This document shows, one piece after another, positions 33,314-41,702 of a stretch of DNA of 64,000 nucleotides. Position 1 is the first letter of the stretch. Every line of letters starts with the position of its first letter. The notes under the pieces were generated by a model. It was not told the origin of the DNA. It was given only the letters and a program-made list of their open reading frames with translations, and made no database searches. The position numbers and the translations under genes were made by a program. Where the stretch lies: the NCBI GenBank assembly GCA_017461545.1, contig JAFTXP010000018.1:1-64000 (forward strand), in the 5' to 3' direction. This DNA is from Clostridia bacterium (GTDB lineage Bacteria > Bacillota > Clostridia > UBA1212).

Positions 33314-33540
33314 TAAGGTTTCATCTGTTTTGTTGATAAAAGCCAAAGCCCCTGCTTGAAAAAAATTTCGAAACCGTAAGGTATCATCCGTTTTGTCATT
33401 AAAAGCCGAAGTCCCTGCTTGAAAAAATTTCGAAACCGTAAGGTTTCATCTGTTTTGTTAATAAAAGCCAAAGCCCCTGCTTGAAAAAAATTTCGAAACC
33501 GTAAGGTTTCGCCATTTTTTTCAAGCAGGGGCTTTGGCTT
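33314..33540 (-). repeat. second tandem terminator-like repeat array
   Basis: Three direct repeats of 62-63 bp (the TAAGGT core at 33314, 33377 and 33439, and again at 33502) end in a long inverted repeat. Each unit has the hairpin core GAAACC-GTAA-GGTTTC (the second unit has one change and the leftmost is broken), a linker TCATCTGTTTTGTTAATAAA, and an arm AAGCCAAAGCCCCTGCTTG plus A-run. The last arm pairs with the inverted arm at 33514-33540. The scheme is the same as at 1-243, with the same core type but wholly different arm and linker sequences. It lies between the convergent YitT gene and the unknown gene at 33586. Confidence 0.88.
33465..33540. terminator. 27-bp perfect hairpin closing the second array
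   Basis: Arms 33465-33491 and 33514-33540 are perfectly complementary (27 bp) with a 22-nt loop that itself contains GAAACC-GTAA-GGTTTC. The arm has a run of seven As/Ts next to the loop. It is placed between convergent genes and could end transcription from either side. Confidence 0.65.
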
Positions 33541-33585
33541 TCTCTTATGTATACCTCTCCTTTGTCACTTTTGTTGCAGCACAAA

Positions 33586-34035
33586 TCATGCAGGAGTTTT
33601 TTCGTTCATGCTCTCGAGCACTTCAGTAATATGTGACGGAGCAACTGCATTGTCGTAAAGATTTTGTAAAGTTGAGAAGGCTTTTTCGGGATTTTTTGTG
33701 AGATGTCTTATTCTGCAAGAGTAGATAGGCAGATTCTTGGAAATGGAATAGGCATAGATGCCGTATTGGGCATAGAATGAATTAAGAAGTTTATTTTTGT
33801 TATTGTTCACGAATATGTCGCAAATCGTTCCGATCTGGACAGTGGGCAAATTGTTTGCATCAACAGTGAGAAAATACAGGTAGGCTACCTCCATGTCAGT
33901 CAAATCTGAGAAAAATCTGTAGAACTGACTGAAAGAGTCGTGTACATCGGTGTTCAGAAAAACGATTTTATTTTTTATATCTCCGTTTGCAGCGATAATG
34001 CAAGCCCCGTAGGGGATGTGTATAAGCTCCTCCAT
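33586..34035 (-). CDS. hypothetical protein
   Basis: 149 residues from an ATG (MEELIHIPYGACIIA) with AAAGGAGG 9 nt upstream; the frame stays open upstream to 34089. No signal peptide or membrane segment. The sequence is mixed alpha/beta (KNKIVFLNTDVHDSFSQFYRFFSDLTDMEVAYLYFLTVDANNLPTVQIGT) and I recognise no family. It may be a small regulatory or sensor protein judging from its size. It stands alone, with its 3' end facing the second repeat array. Confidence 0.65.
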   Translation of the reverse strand: MEELIHIPYGACIIAANGDIKNKIVFLNTDVHDSFSQFYRFFSDLTDMEVAYLYFLTVDANNLPTVQIGTICDIFVNNNKNKLLNSFYAQYGIYAYSISKNLPIYSCRIRHLTKNPEKAFSTLQNLYDNAVAPSHITEVLESMNEKTPA

Positions 34036-34285
34036 ATACGAGTACCTCCTTTCAGCAAATATCGGCAGGTGGTACAACAAAGACTTCAATCAGCCGTTCG
34101 AATATGTTACAATGAAAAAGTTGAAATGTACATTATTTCCCGAGATTATGAATATTTCCCGTAACAAAATACTTGTGCAATGCATTTTAAATTGTATCTA
34201 ATTATGTCGAATTCGTCATAATATCGGTTTGAGGTACGGTATATAAATAAATCTTTGTAGTAGAATAGTAAAGAGGAAGAAACTT

Positions 34286-35050
34286 ATGTTTATTGATACA
34301 CATGCACATTATGACGATGAGGCCTTTGATATTGACAGAGAAGAAGTTTTAAAAAAGGTACATGACGGCGGAACAGAATGTATCATAAATGCCGCACAGG
34401 ATTATAAGACTTCGTTGACTTGCGTGGAAATGGCAGAAAAATATCCTTTCATGTATGCTGCGGTAGGTGTACATCCTCATGAAGCAGAAAAAGCATCATT
34501 AAAAGATTTGGAATTAATAGAAGAGTTGGCAAAGCATGAGAAAGTTGTAGCGATAGGTGAGGCAGGGCTTGATTATCATTATAATTTCAGCTCGGAGCAG
34601 GAGCAAAAAAGAATTTTTGCTGCGAACATCGAGATTTCAAAGCGTGTGGGAAAACCTATTGTTGTCCATGACAGAGAGGCGCACAGCGATGTTCTGGATA
34701 TGATGAGGGATGCGGACATAAAACCGGGCGGAGCTGTTGTTCACTGTTTTTCGGGCAGTGCGGAGATGGCAAAGATAGTTGCATCGAAAGGTTGGTTTTT
34801 TTCTGTGGGCGGTGCTGTTACGTTTAAAAATGCAAGGCGTATTATTGAGGCGCTTGCTGTAATTCCCGATGAACTTCTGATGCTTGAAACCGATTGTCCA
34901 TACATGACTCCGGTGCCGTTTCGAGGCAGACGAAATGATTCTTCCTATATAGAATATACTGCAAGAAAAATTGCAGAAATAAAGGGCATTTCATATGAAA
35001 TGCTGTGTGAAATGACAAATGCGAATGCAAGAAATTTTTTTGCAATTTAA
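34286..35050 (+). CDS. tatD: TatD family metal-dependent hydrolase
   Basis: 254 residues of the TatD/YcfH amidohydrolase family, metal-dependent DNases. MFIDTHAHYDDEAF gives the first metal-binding HxH; GVHPHEA, AIGEAGLDYHY (Glu ligand), VVHCFSGSAEM and MLETDCPYMTPVP (Asp ligand) are all present. AGAGGAAG precedes the ATG. The next genes are a YabE-like protein and rsmA, matching the yabD-yabE-ksgA order in Bacillus, though a separate promoter lies before the YabE-like gene. Confidence 0.95.
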   Translation: MFIDTHAHYDDEAFDIDREEVLKKVHDGGTECIINAAQDYKTSLTCVEMAEKYPFMYAAVGVHPHEAEKASLKDLELIEELAKHEKVVAIGEAGLDYHYNFSSEQEQKRIFAANIEISKRVGKPIVVHDREAHSDVLDMMRDADIKPGGAVVHCFSGSAEMAKIVASKGWFFSVGGAVTFKNARRIIEALAVIPDELLMLETDCPYMTPVPFRGRRNDSSYIEYTARKIAEIKGISYEMLCEMTNANARNFFAI

Positions 35051-35123
35051 CTAAAAAAATGCTTTTTTACTTAGAAAAAGTAATTGATTTTAGTGCGAAA
35101 TACACAAAGTTTTGGAAATGATG

Positions 35124-35153
35124 TTGACGTTTTTTGCGTGTCTATATTAAAAT
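35124..35153 (+). promoter_or_regulatory. promoter of the YabE-like gene
   Basis: TTGACG (35124-35129), an 18-bp spacer and TAAAAT (35148-35153), about 50 bp before the TTG start. Confidence 0.5.
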
Positions 35154-35205
35154 ATTTTACGTTGGTAAATTTGTGTTATAACGAATTCGGAAAGGAGAAA
35201 GCATC

Positions 35206-36423
35206 TTGAAGTCAGGATTAACGAGAAAAATTATCGGATATATTTCATTAATAAAGTACCCGGTGATGTTGGTTGGTGTGTTTTTTGCAGCACTGTTTTT
35301 AGTTGGATCTGTGTTTACTGAAGATGTCGTTTCTGTGACTATTTCTGACGGAGAATCGTTATACGAACTCACCACTACGTGTGATACTGTATCTGAGGCA
35401 CTTGCGCAGGCAGGTATAGAAATCGGCACTGAGGATAAACTCAATTGCTTGATGACAGATTCTCTTGCAAATGTAGATTATATTGAGATTACAAGGCCTA
35501 TATATGCAGATGTTACTGTAGATGATGCACAAAATCTTTTAACATATTCCGGAGCTATCTCCGATGTTTGCGAAGATGACGGAGAATTTCTTGATCCGGA
35601 CGGACTTGTAAATGATTCCGGTATTGACGAGGAAATAAAAGAAGATAATACAGTAGCTGATGATTCACAGGATATTCAGCCGGGTTCTGATACTGATTCT
35701 CAAGAATCAGTAGAGAATGATGCATCTGCAGAAAAAGATGATTCGTGTGCAACTTCAGAGGAAGAGATTACTTTGGCTATACCTGTTCCGGTTGTTGAGG
35801 AATCTTTTGCATATGATTATGATATTATCGAATACGAAGTAGAATATGTTGAAGACAGCAGCATGTATGCAGGTGAAGAGAAAGTTATAACAAAAGGTTC
35901 TGAAGGTGAAATTGCATATAAGTTTAGTGTAAAAACTGTTGACGGTGTAGAAGTTGAACGCGTATTTATCGGAGAAGAGATAACAAAAGAGCCTGTGACT
36001 GAGGTTATAGCATACGGTACTAAGGCTACAATGGAGACTTCACGTGGTAATGTTGCTTATACAAATGTTATCAGTGTAAATGCTACTGCCTACACAGTTT
36101 CGAATGATGGATGGGGAGATCTTCTTTCTACTACTTCTCAGACGGGTCTACGTGCTCGTTGGGGCGTAATTGCGGTTGATCCCGATGTTATTCCTCTCGG
36201 AACAAAAGTTTATATAAAGAGTCTTGACGGTTCTGCGGATTACGGTTTTGCAATTGCGGCAGATACAGGCGGTTCTATTGTTGGAGATAAGATTGACCTT
36301 TGGATGGGTGATTCATCTACTTGTTATAGATGGGGATACAGAAGTGTAGAAGTATATATCCTCGAGGATCAGTCTGTTGATATATTTGAATTGAGAAACG
36401 GTTCGGTTTGGAGCGCTGATTGA
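35206..36423 (+). CDS. YabE-like DUF348/G5/3D-domain wall protein
   Basis: A 405-residue exported protein with TTG start (AAGGAG 9 nt upstream). A membrane/signal segment is at about 16-38 (YPVMLVGVFFAALFLVGSVF); then a DUF348 ubiquitin-like domain (VSVTISDGESLYELTTTCDTVSEALAQAGI), an acidic low-complexity spacer (about 125-190), a G5 domain (near 195-270, ending IGEEITKEPVTEVIAYGTK), and a C-terminal 3D domain with VNATAYTVS, GVIAVDPDVIPLGTKVYI, AIAADTGGSIVGDKIDLWM, the Asp-rich fold related to MltA lytic transglycosylases. It probably cleaves or remodels peptidoglycan, as in Rpf/Sps/YabE proteins. Confidence 0.9.
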   Translation: MKSGLTRKIIGYISLIKYPVMLVGVFFAALFLVGSVFTEDVVSVTISDGESLYELTTTCDTVSEALAQAGIEIGTEDKLNCLMTDSLANVDYIEITRPIYADVTVDDAQNLLTYSGAISDVCEDDGEFLDPDGLVNDSGIDEEIKEDNTVADDSQDIQPGSDTDSQESVENDASAEKDDSCATSEEEITLAIPVPVVEESFAYDYDIIEYEVEYVEDSSMYAGEEKVITKGSEGEIAYKFSVKTVDGVEVERVFIGEEITKEPVTEVIAYGTKATMETSRGNVAYTNVISVNATAYTVSNDGWGDLLSTTSQTGLRARWGVIAVDPDVIPLGTKVYIKSLDGSADYGFAIAADTGGSIVGDKIDLWMGDSSTCYRWGYRSVEVYILEDQSVDIFELRNGSVWSAD

Positions 36424-36450
36424 TTCCTGCGAATCGGGAGAAAATATTTA

Positions 36451-37335
36451 ATGGGTAATTATTATAATACCGGAGAAATAATGAGGTCTTACGACATAAG
36501 ACCGACTAAAAGTTTAGGACAGAATTTCCTGAATGACCTTGGGGTTGTTCGGGAAATTGTTTCTATTGCGGAGCTTTCAAAGGATGATGCGGTTATAGAA
36601 ATCGGTCCGGGACTCGGCGTTATGACTTCCATGCTTGCAGAAGAAGCAGGTTTGGTGGTTGCAGTGGAGATTGATACAAAGCTTCTGAAAGTTCTCGAAC
36701 CGCTTAAGGTTGCCAAGGGCAATATCGAAATTATAAATTCCGACATCCTCAAACTTGACATAAAAAGAGATATTATAGAAAAATATATAGAGCCAAACGG
36801 ATACAAGAGCGTAAAGGTTGTTGCAAACCTTCCGTACTACATCACGACACCTATTGCGATGAAATTTCTGGAGGAAAATGTTCCGTATCTTGAGTCGCTT
36901 ACTTTTATGGTTCAGAAGGAAGTCGCAGACAGAATGACGGCAGGTCCCGGCGGAAAAGAGTACGGCGCGCTTTCTGTCGCAGTGGGATATTTTGCAGAGG
37001 GCAAAACTGCTTTTAAAGTTCCGCCGTCTGCGTTTACACCCAGACCGAATGTCGATTCAGCTGTCGTATCGCTTGCCGTGAGAAAGACACCGCCGTTTGA
37101 ACTCGTTGACAAGGATTATTTCTTCAAAGTTGTAAAAGCGTCTTTTGCTCAGCGCAGAAAAATGCTTACAAACTCTTTAGCGAATGCACAGTATCTTGGC
37201 GTCACAAGAGATGATGTAACGGCTGCTCTCGAGCAGATGGGGAAATCTGCTTCGATTCGCGGTGAGGTTTTGACTCCTGCAGAGTTCGGTGAGCTTTCGA
37301 ATATTCTTATTAAAAACACAAAAACTAACAAATAA
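36451..37335 (+). CDS. rsmA: 16S rRNA dimethyladenosine transferase
   Basis: RsmA/KsgA dimethylates the two adjacent adenosines near the 3' end of 16S rRNA. 294 residues, with KSLGQNFLND, the SAM motif VIEIGPGLGVMTSML, VVAVEID, VVANLPYYITTPI (the NLPY catalytic motif) and PRPNVDSAVV. The ATG at 36451 has CGGGAG upstream; a second ATG ten codons in is possible. The small rnmV gene that sits between yabE and ksgA in Bacillus is absent. Confidence 0.96.
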   Translation: MGNYYNTGEIMRSYDIRPTKSLGQNFLNDLGVVREIVSIAELSKDDAVIEIGPGLGVMTSMLAEEAGLVVAVEIDTKLLKVLEPLKVAKGNIEIINSDILKLDIKRDIIEKYIEPNGYKSVKVVANLPYYITTPIAMKFLEENVPYLESLTFMVQKEVADRMTAGPGGKEYGALSVAVGYFAEGKTAFKVPPSAFTPRPNVDSAVVSLAVRKTPPFELVDKDYFFKVVKASFAQRRKMLTNSLANAQYLGVTRDDVTAALEQMGKSASIRGEVLTPAEFGELSNILIKNTKTNK

Positions 37336-37360
37336 AAAGAATTTCCTATTTAAATTTTTA

Positions 37361-37512
37361 TTTTCTTACTTGTAGCAGAGGTCTTTGTCGGTATTTTTGT
37401 ACATGACCGATTTGTCAGACCTTACGCAGGAGACGTGCTTGTCGCCGTCTCACTGTGCTGTTTTTCGTCCTATGCTGAGGAAAGGCTTTTTAGAAATATA
37501 TTATTGGAATAA
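37361..37512 (+). pseudogene. remnant of a DUF2809-type membrane protein
   Basis: Behind rsmA an open stretch without a start codon reads FIFLLVAEVFVGIFVH, then DRFVRPYAGDVLVAVSLCC and ends FRNILLE-stop. The core (E...VHDRFVRPYAGDVLV) matches the N-terminal signature of DUF2809 membrane proteins as I remember them. Only about 50 codons remain, with a stop codon just upstream and the C-terminal membrane segments missing, so it is most likely a decayed gene fragment. The rest of the 280-bp gap before 37618 shows nothing clear. Confidence 0.5.
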
Positions 37513-37617
37513 AATGCAATTTGTTTTAATTTTGTTATATTTTCCCTGAATCTATTGTTATAGGTATGTGAGTATGATATACAAAAAGTGTACTGACAAC
37601 ATGAAAGGGGAGTTATT

Positions 37618-40600
37618 ATGACAAAATTTAAACAGCTACTATCACTAGTGCTTGCAATATGCATTCTCAGCGGAATGAATATGCTGCATTTGAATAGCAG
37701 CGCATCTTATGCAGAAACATTACCGGGAAGAACAGATAACAGTGTTTCTGAAAATTTCGAAATTCCAAAAACAACAAAAGATTCTGAACTACAAACAAAA
37801 GAACTTGTATCAGAGTTGAAAGAAGACAGTCTTATCATGGACTACATTGACGAAAGCACTTTTGTTGAGTCAAAGCACGTAGCCCGTCTTAAAGATAAGG
37901 AAAAACTAAACACATATGTGTTCTTAAACAATGACGGCTCGGAATCTGTGTACATTATGGAGAAAAACGTAAAATACATTTCAGATGACGGCAAAACCCA
38001 TGAAAAAAATATTTCATTGATACACGAGGATGAGTCATATAATGTAAAAGACAATGATGTAAATGTATCTATTCCGGAAAATCCTACGGACGGAATAGAG
38101 CTTGGTTACAAAGGCAGCAATGTGAAACTTATTCCGCAAAATGGCAGTGCAGATGCAACTGCTGCCTTAAATTCAGCAGACAACAGCATTACATACGAAA
38201 ACTATTTCGGAACAGGAACTGATCTTCGATACACACCTCTTCTTTCGGGTATAAAGGAGGACATAATCCTTTCTTCGTATACAGGTGTAAGTTCTTTTGA
38301 GTTTATCCTTTACACAAACGGACTAAAAATATTCTCGGAAGAAGGCAGTTACTATCTTGCTGCAAATGAAGGTGTAAATGATAAAATATATTTGGGCGAT
38401 ATTATCGTATATGATGCGGTCGGCAGACCGGACAACGGAACACTTAAAATAGAGACTGTTTCAGAGGGCTCGGAATACATATTAACAGTATCCGCAGACG
38501 AAGATTTTCTTACAGATCCTATGACCATGTATCCTGTAGTGATAGACCCGACCCTTGAGATTTGTGACAACGTACAAGGTCTTAATTCAATAACAGACGC
38601 GACTGTATTTAAAGGTTTTCCGGACGAGAATTTCGGTGACTATCAGTACTGTACACTGGGACAGATTAATTCAGGATACGGAATCGCAAGAACAATTATT
38701 CGGTTCGACGGATTGGCATCAAGCGGTATATATAAGTCTCTTGCTGCATCTGATATAACAAGTGCAAAGTTCTATGTAAGAGAAGCCACCGGTGTATCAG
38801 CAATAAACGTATCGGTTCATTACAATCAGAGTACCGCCGCATGGACAGAAACGGGAGTAACATGGAATACAGCTACTTCCCAGATATCAGATGCCATAGC
38901 TACTGCAAATCTGTCAAATAACGAGTGGACTCCGTTTGAACTGACAGATTATGTCAAACGCTGCAGAACAGGTGAATTAACTCTTGATTCAGGCCTTGTG
39001 ATGAAACTGACGGGAAGCGAAACATCAACATATACTCAGTTTAATTCATCCGAGCAGGCAACCGCGGGTTTTCGCCCTTATTTGGTATTGACATATTCAG
39101 GTGATACTACAATTACTTTGAACAAAACAAGTGTAGATATTGATGAATTTAATAATATGACACTTGTCGCGACTACGAATCCTGCTAATTTGGACGTTGA
39201 TTGGTCTTCCAGCAATACAAGCGTTGCAACGATAAGCAGTAAGGGTGTTTTACGAGCTCGTAAAGCAGGAGTTACAAGAATAACAGCTGAGATAGAGGGT
39301 ACAAATGTCCGTGCGTATTGCTCTGTTTATGTAACAGTATCAGACGGTATTTATGTTATAAAAAATATGAGTAACGGAATGGTTCTTGATGCTGCAAATA
39401 ACGGTATAGCAAACAATACGAATGTACTTTTGTGCTCAAAGAATAGTTATTGCGGAGGCCTCAATCAGTGTTGGAGAGTAAAACATCTTGGGTCAGGTTA
39501 TTACAGTGTGAGACCGCTACATAAACTTGATATGTGTCTTTATACAGATGGCTCAAATGTTACGGTTTACAGCAGTAGTCTTAATGAGCATATAGACACA
39601 ACCCCGACGAGTAAAAGGTGGACCATTACATATGAGATTATAGAAGGAACTTCCGAAAAAGGATATGTATTTAAAACTTCCGGTGGTTCAAAGGCTCTGA
39701 CATATGCTGATATATCCAATTCAAACAACGATGATGCGATAGTTTCGCCCAGAGTTTTGTCAGACAAAAAACAGTATTGGACATTATCTAAGGATGCTTC
39801 GCTTCCGGCAAGCGGCGTACGTGTTTATGATGTTCATAACCCGGGAGTTTTCTATGATTCGAATTATCATCCGGGAGAGATGTTTACAAGAGAAATGTGG
39901 GTAAATTCAAGCAATAGTCTTCTTGGATTAGGTCTCAAAACTGCTTATTACAGCTCAGATATAACTGATTCAATATATCAGGATTTTGAGTTTTCCTCAT
40001 CAAATTCAGGTGTAGTAAGTGTTGATGAACAAAGTGGTAGGATGACGTCACATAAAGTTGGCACAGCAACAATAACAGGATGTAATAATGTAAACAACGA
40101 CTTGTCTTACTTTAGAATTAAAATTGTAGTTGTAGCTGTAAAAGAAGGAACTTACTATATAAAGAATTTTGGAACTTCGCATTATTTACAGCTTGACGAT
40201 GATCGTTCTTCAAATTATTCTGAATCAGGAATTATTATGGAACAGCATGAATTTGATGGCAAAGAATATCAGCAATGGATAATTACTTCTCTTGAAAACG
40301 GATATCACAAAATTGAGTCAGTTGAGAGCGGCCTTGTTTTATCTGTAAGATCAGGAGAAACATCTACTGCCAATGTTAATATAGTTCAAGAAGCATATAC
40401 CGGTGCATTAAGACAACAATGGGTAATAACTGAGGCTGATAGTGGCGCATTAATAATAAAAGCACGTTCTTCTGAGGGGAACTCGGTTAATCTTGTTATG
40501 GCTCTCGGTGCAGGTTCTAATAGCGCAGATGGAGTAAATATTCAACAGCGTAAATATGGTAGTGTTAATAAGTATACCGATGAATGGTGTATTAGGACAG

Positions 40601-41691
40601 TTGAGTACGCATACTCAATCGGGGGCGAAATTAATGATGGCGATAATGCGATAGAAGCTGCTGATAATTGGCGACTTTGTGGATATACATCTTATTATGA
40701 TATTACTCCAACTGTAGAGGATCTCTGTCAGGATTTTTTAAATAGTGAAATAGTATATTTTTCAAGTCATGGAGAGCAACATGGACTTGATCTTCCAAAT
40801 AATGTAGCATTATCGGATGGAAAACATCTTAATAATCCTAATTACGCATTTATAGATGAGTATTCTCTACCTAATGCAAAATTATTTGTTTACGCAGCTT
40901 GTTCAACTGCAAGTTTGGAAGATGGAAGTGGATATAATTTGTGTACCAAAACAATTGATGCTGGTGTAGATTGTGTTGTTGGGTGGCCTGTTGATATTTA
41001 TGTTGATGACCAAACTGATTGGTTTAAACATTTTCAAAGTGCTTTAATTGCGGGTGGTAGTGTGAAAGATGCACGAGATTATGCAAATGGTTTTAAATAC
41101 TATGATAATGAATCAATTAAATCATGTATTATATTTGGAAATCAAAACCTCGTTGTAAATAAAGATTTATCAATAGATGCCATATCTGCATATGAAAACA
41201 TTAATGAACCTTTGATTTATACTAATATAGCATGTGAGAGTTATGAAGAAAATGCGATAAAGGCAATTCTTGATAGTAATTTTGATACATTTTCTAATGA
41301 TGAAGCAATTGTCACTGTGACTCCCACTAACATTGCAAAAACTAGTTGTGTAATTGATTATATTTACTTACATAATGGTTTTAATACAAAATCAGGATAT
41401 TCGCTTATTGTAGAAGATGGTATGATTGTTGCAATTAGGGATAATACTATTAAAGCTGAGATATGTGAATCAATGAATATTCCGGAAGTTACGCAGGAAA
41501 TAATTTCTAAAGCAAAAAAACAGGCTGTATCAGAAGTATGTGCTATTGATGAAAACTATCGAATAGTAGAGCAACAGGGGGAAAAGTATTTTGACGTAGA
41601 AACTGCAAAATACTATTATAAGGTCATGACTGCCTATGAAACCCCGAATAATGCACATGGCGGAATTACTACTATGTATGAATTAATCTGA
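37618..41691 (+). CDS. large secreted protein: DNRLRE, Big2, ricin-like lectins and caspase-fold domain
   Basis: 1357 residues, ATG with AAGGGGAG upstream. Signal peptide 1-33. Then a beta-rich region ending in a DNRLRE-type domain (about 315-500: RTIIRFDGLA... GVTWNTATSQ... LVLTYSGD), a Big2 Ig-like domain (about 503-575), a ricin-type beta-trefoil (GIYVIKNMSNGMVLDAANNG..., about 578-720), a second Ig-like part, a second beta-trefoil (GTYYIKNFGTSHYLQL... QQWIIT..., about 840-995), and a caspase/CHAT-like domain with IVYFSSHGEQHGL (His) and LFVYAACSTAS (Cys), about 1040-1180. A final C-terminal domain follows. From about 40600 on the coding sequence is visibly more AT-rich. It may be an extracellular glycan-bound cysteine protease. 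The lipoprotein gene follows after 11 bp. Confidence 0.82.
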   Translation: MTKFKQLLSLVLAICILSGMNMLHLNSSASYAETLPGRTDNSVSENFEIPKTTKDSELQTKELVSELKEDSLIMDYIDESTFVESKHVARLKDKEKLNTYVFLNNDGSESVYIMEKNVKYISDDGKTHEKNISLIHEDESYNVKDNDVNVSIPENPTDGIELGYKGSNVKLIPQNGSADATAALNSADNSITYENYFGTGTDLRYTPLLSGIKEDIILSSYTGVSSFEFILYTNGLKIFSEEGSYYLAANEGVNDKIYLGDIIVYDAVGRPDNGTLKIETVSEGSEYILTVSADEDFLTDPMTMYPVVIDPTLEICDNVQGLNSITDATVFKGFPDENFGDYQYCTLGQINSGYGIARTIIRFDGLASSGIYKSLAASDITSAKFYVREATGVSAINVSVHYNQSTAAWTETGVTWNTATSQISDAIATANLSNNEWTPFELTDYVKRCRTGELTLDSGLVMKLTGSETSTYTQFNSSEQATAGFRPYLVLTYSGDTTITLNKTSVDIDEFNNMTLVATTNPANLDVDWSSSNTSVATISSKGVLRARKAGVTRITAEIEGTNVRAYCSVYVTVSDGIYVIKNMSNGMVLDAANNGIANNTNVLLCSKNSYCGGLNQCWRVKHLGSGYYSVRPLHKLDMCLYTDGSNVTVYSSSLNEHIDTTPTSKRWTITYEIIEGTSEKGYVFKTSGGSKALTYADISNSNNDDAIVSPRVLSDKKQYWTLSKDASLPASGVRVYDVHNPGVFYDSNYHPGEMFTREMWVNSSNSLLGLGLKTAYYSSDITDSIYQDFEFSSSNSGVVSVDEQSGRMTSHKVGTATITGCNNVNNDLSYFRIKIVVVAVKEGTYYIKNFGTSHYLQLDDDRSSNYSESGIIMEQHEFDGKEYQQWIITSLENGYHKIESVESGLVLSVRSGETSTANVNIVQEAYTGALRQQWVITEADSGALIIKARSSEGNSVNLVMALGAGSNSADGVNIQQRKYGSVNKYTDEWCIRTVEYAYSIGGEINDGDNAIEAADNWRLCGYTSYYDITPTVEDLCQDFLNSEIVYFSSHGEQHGLDLPNNVALSDGKHLNNPNYAFIDEYSLPNAKLFVYAACSTASLEDGSGYNLCTKTIDAGVDCVVGWPVDIYVDDQTDWFKHFQSALIAGGSVKDARDYANGFKYYDNESIKSCIIFGNQNLVVNKDLSIDAISAYENINEPLIYTNIACESYEENAIKAILDSNFDTFSNDEAIVTVTPTNIAKTSCVIDYIYLHNGFNTKSGYSLIVEDGMIVAIRDNTIKAEICESMNIPEVTQEIISKAKKQAVSEVCAIDENYRIVEQQGEKYFDVETAKYYYKVMTAYETPNNAHGGITTMYELI

Positions 41692-41702
41692 TTGGAGGAT
41701 AT

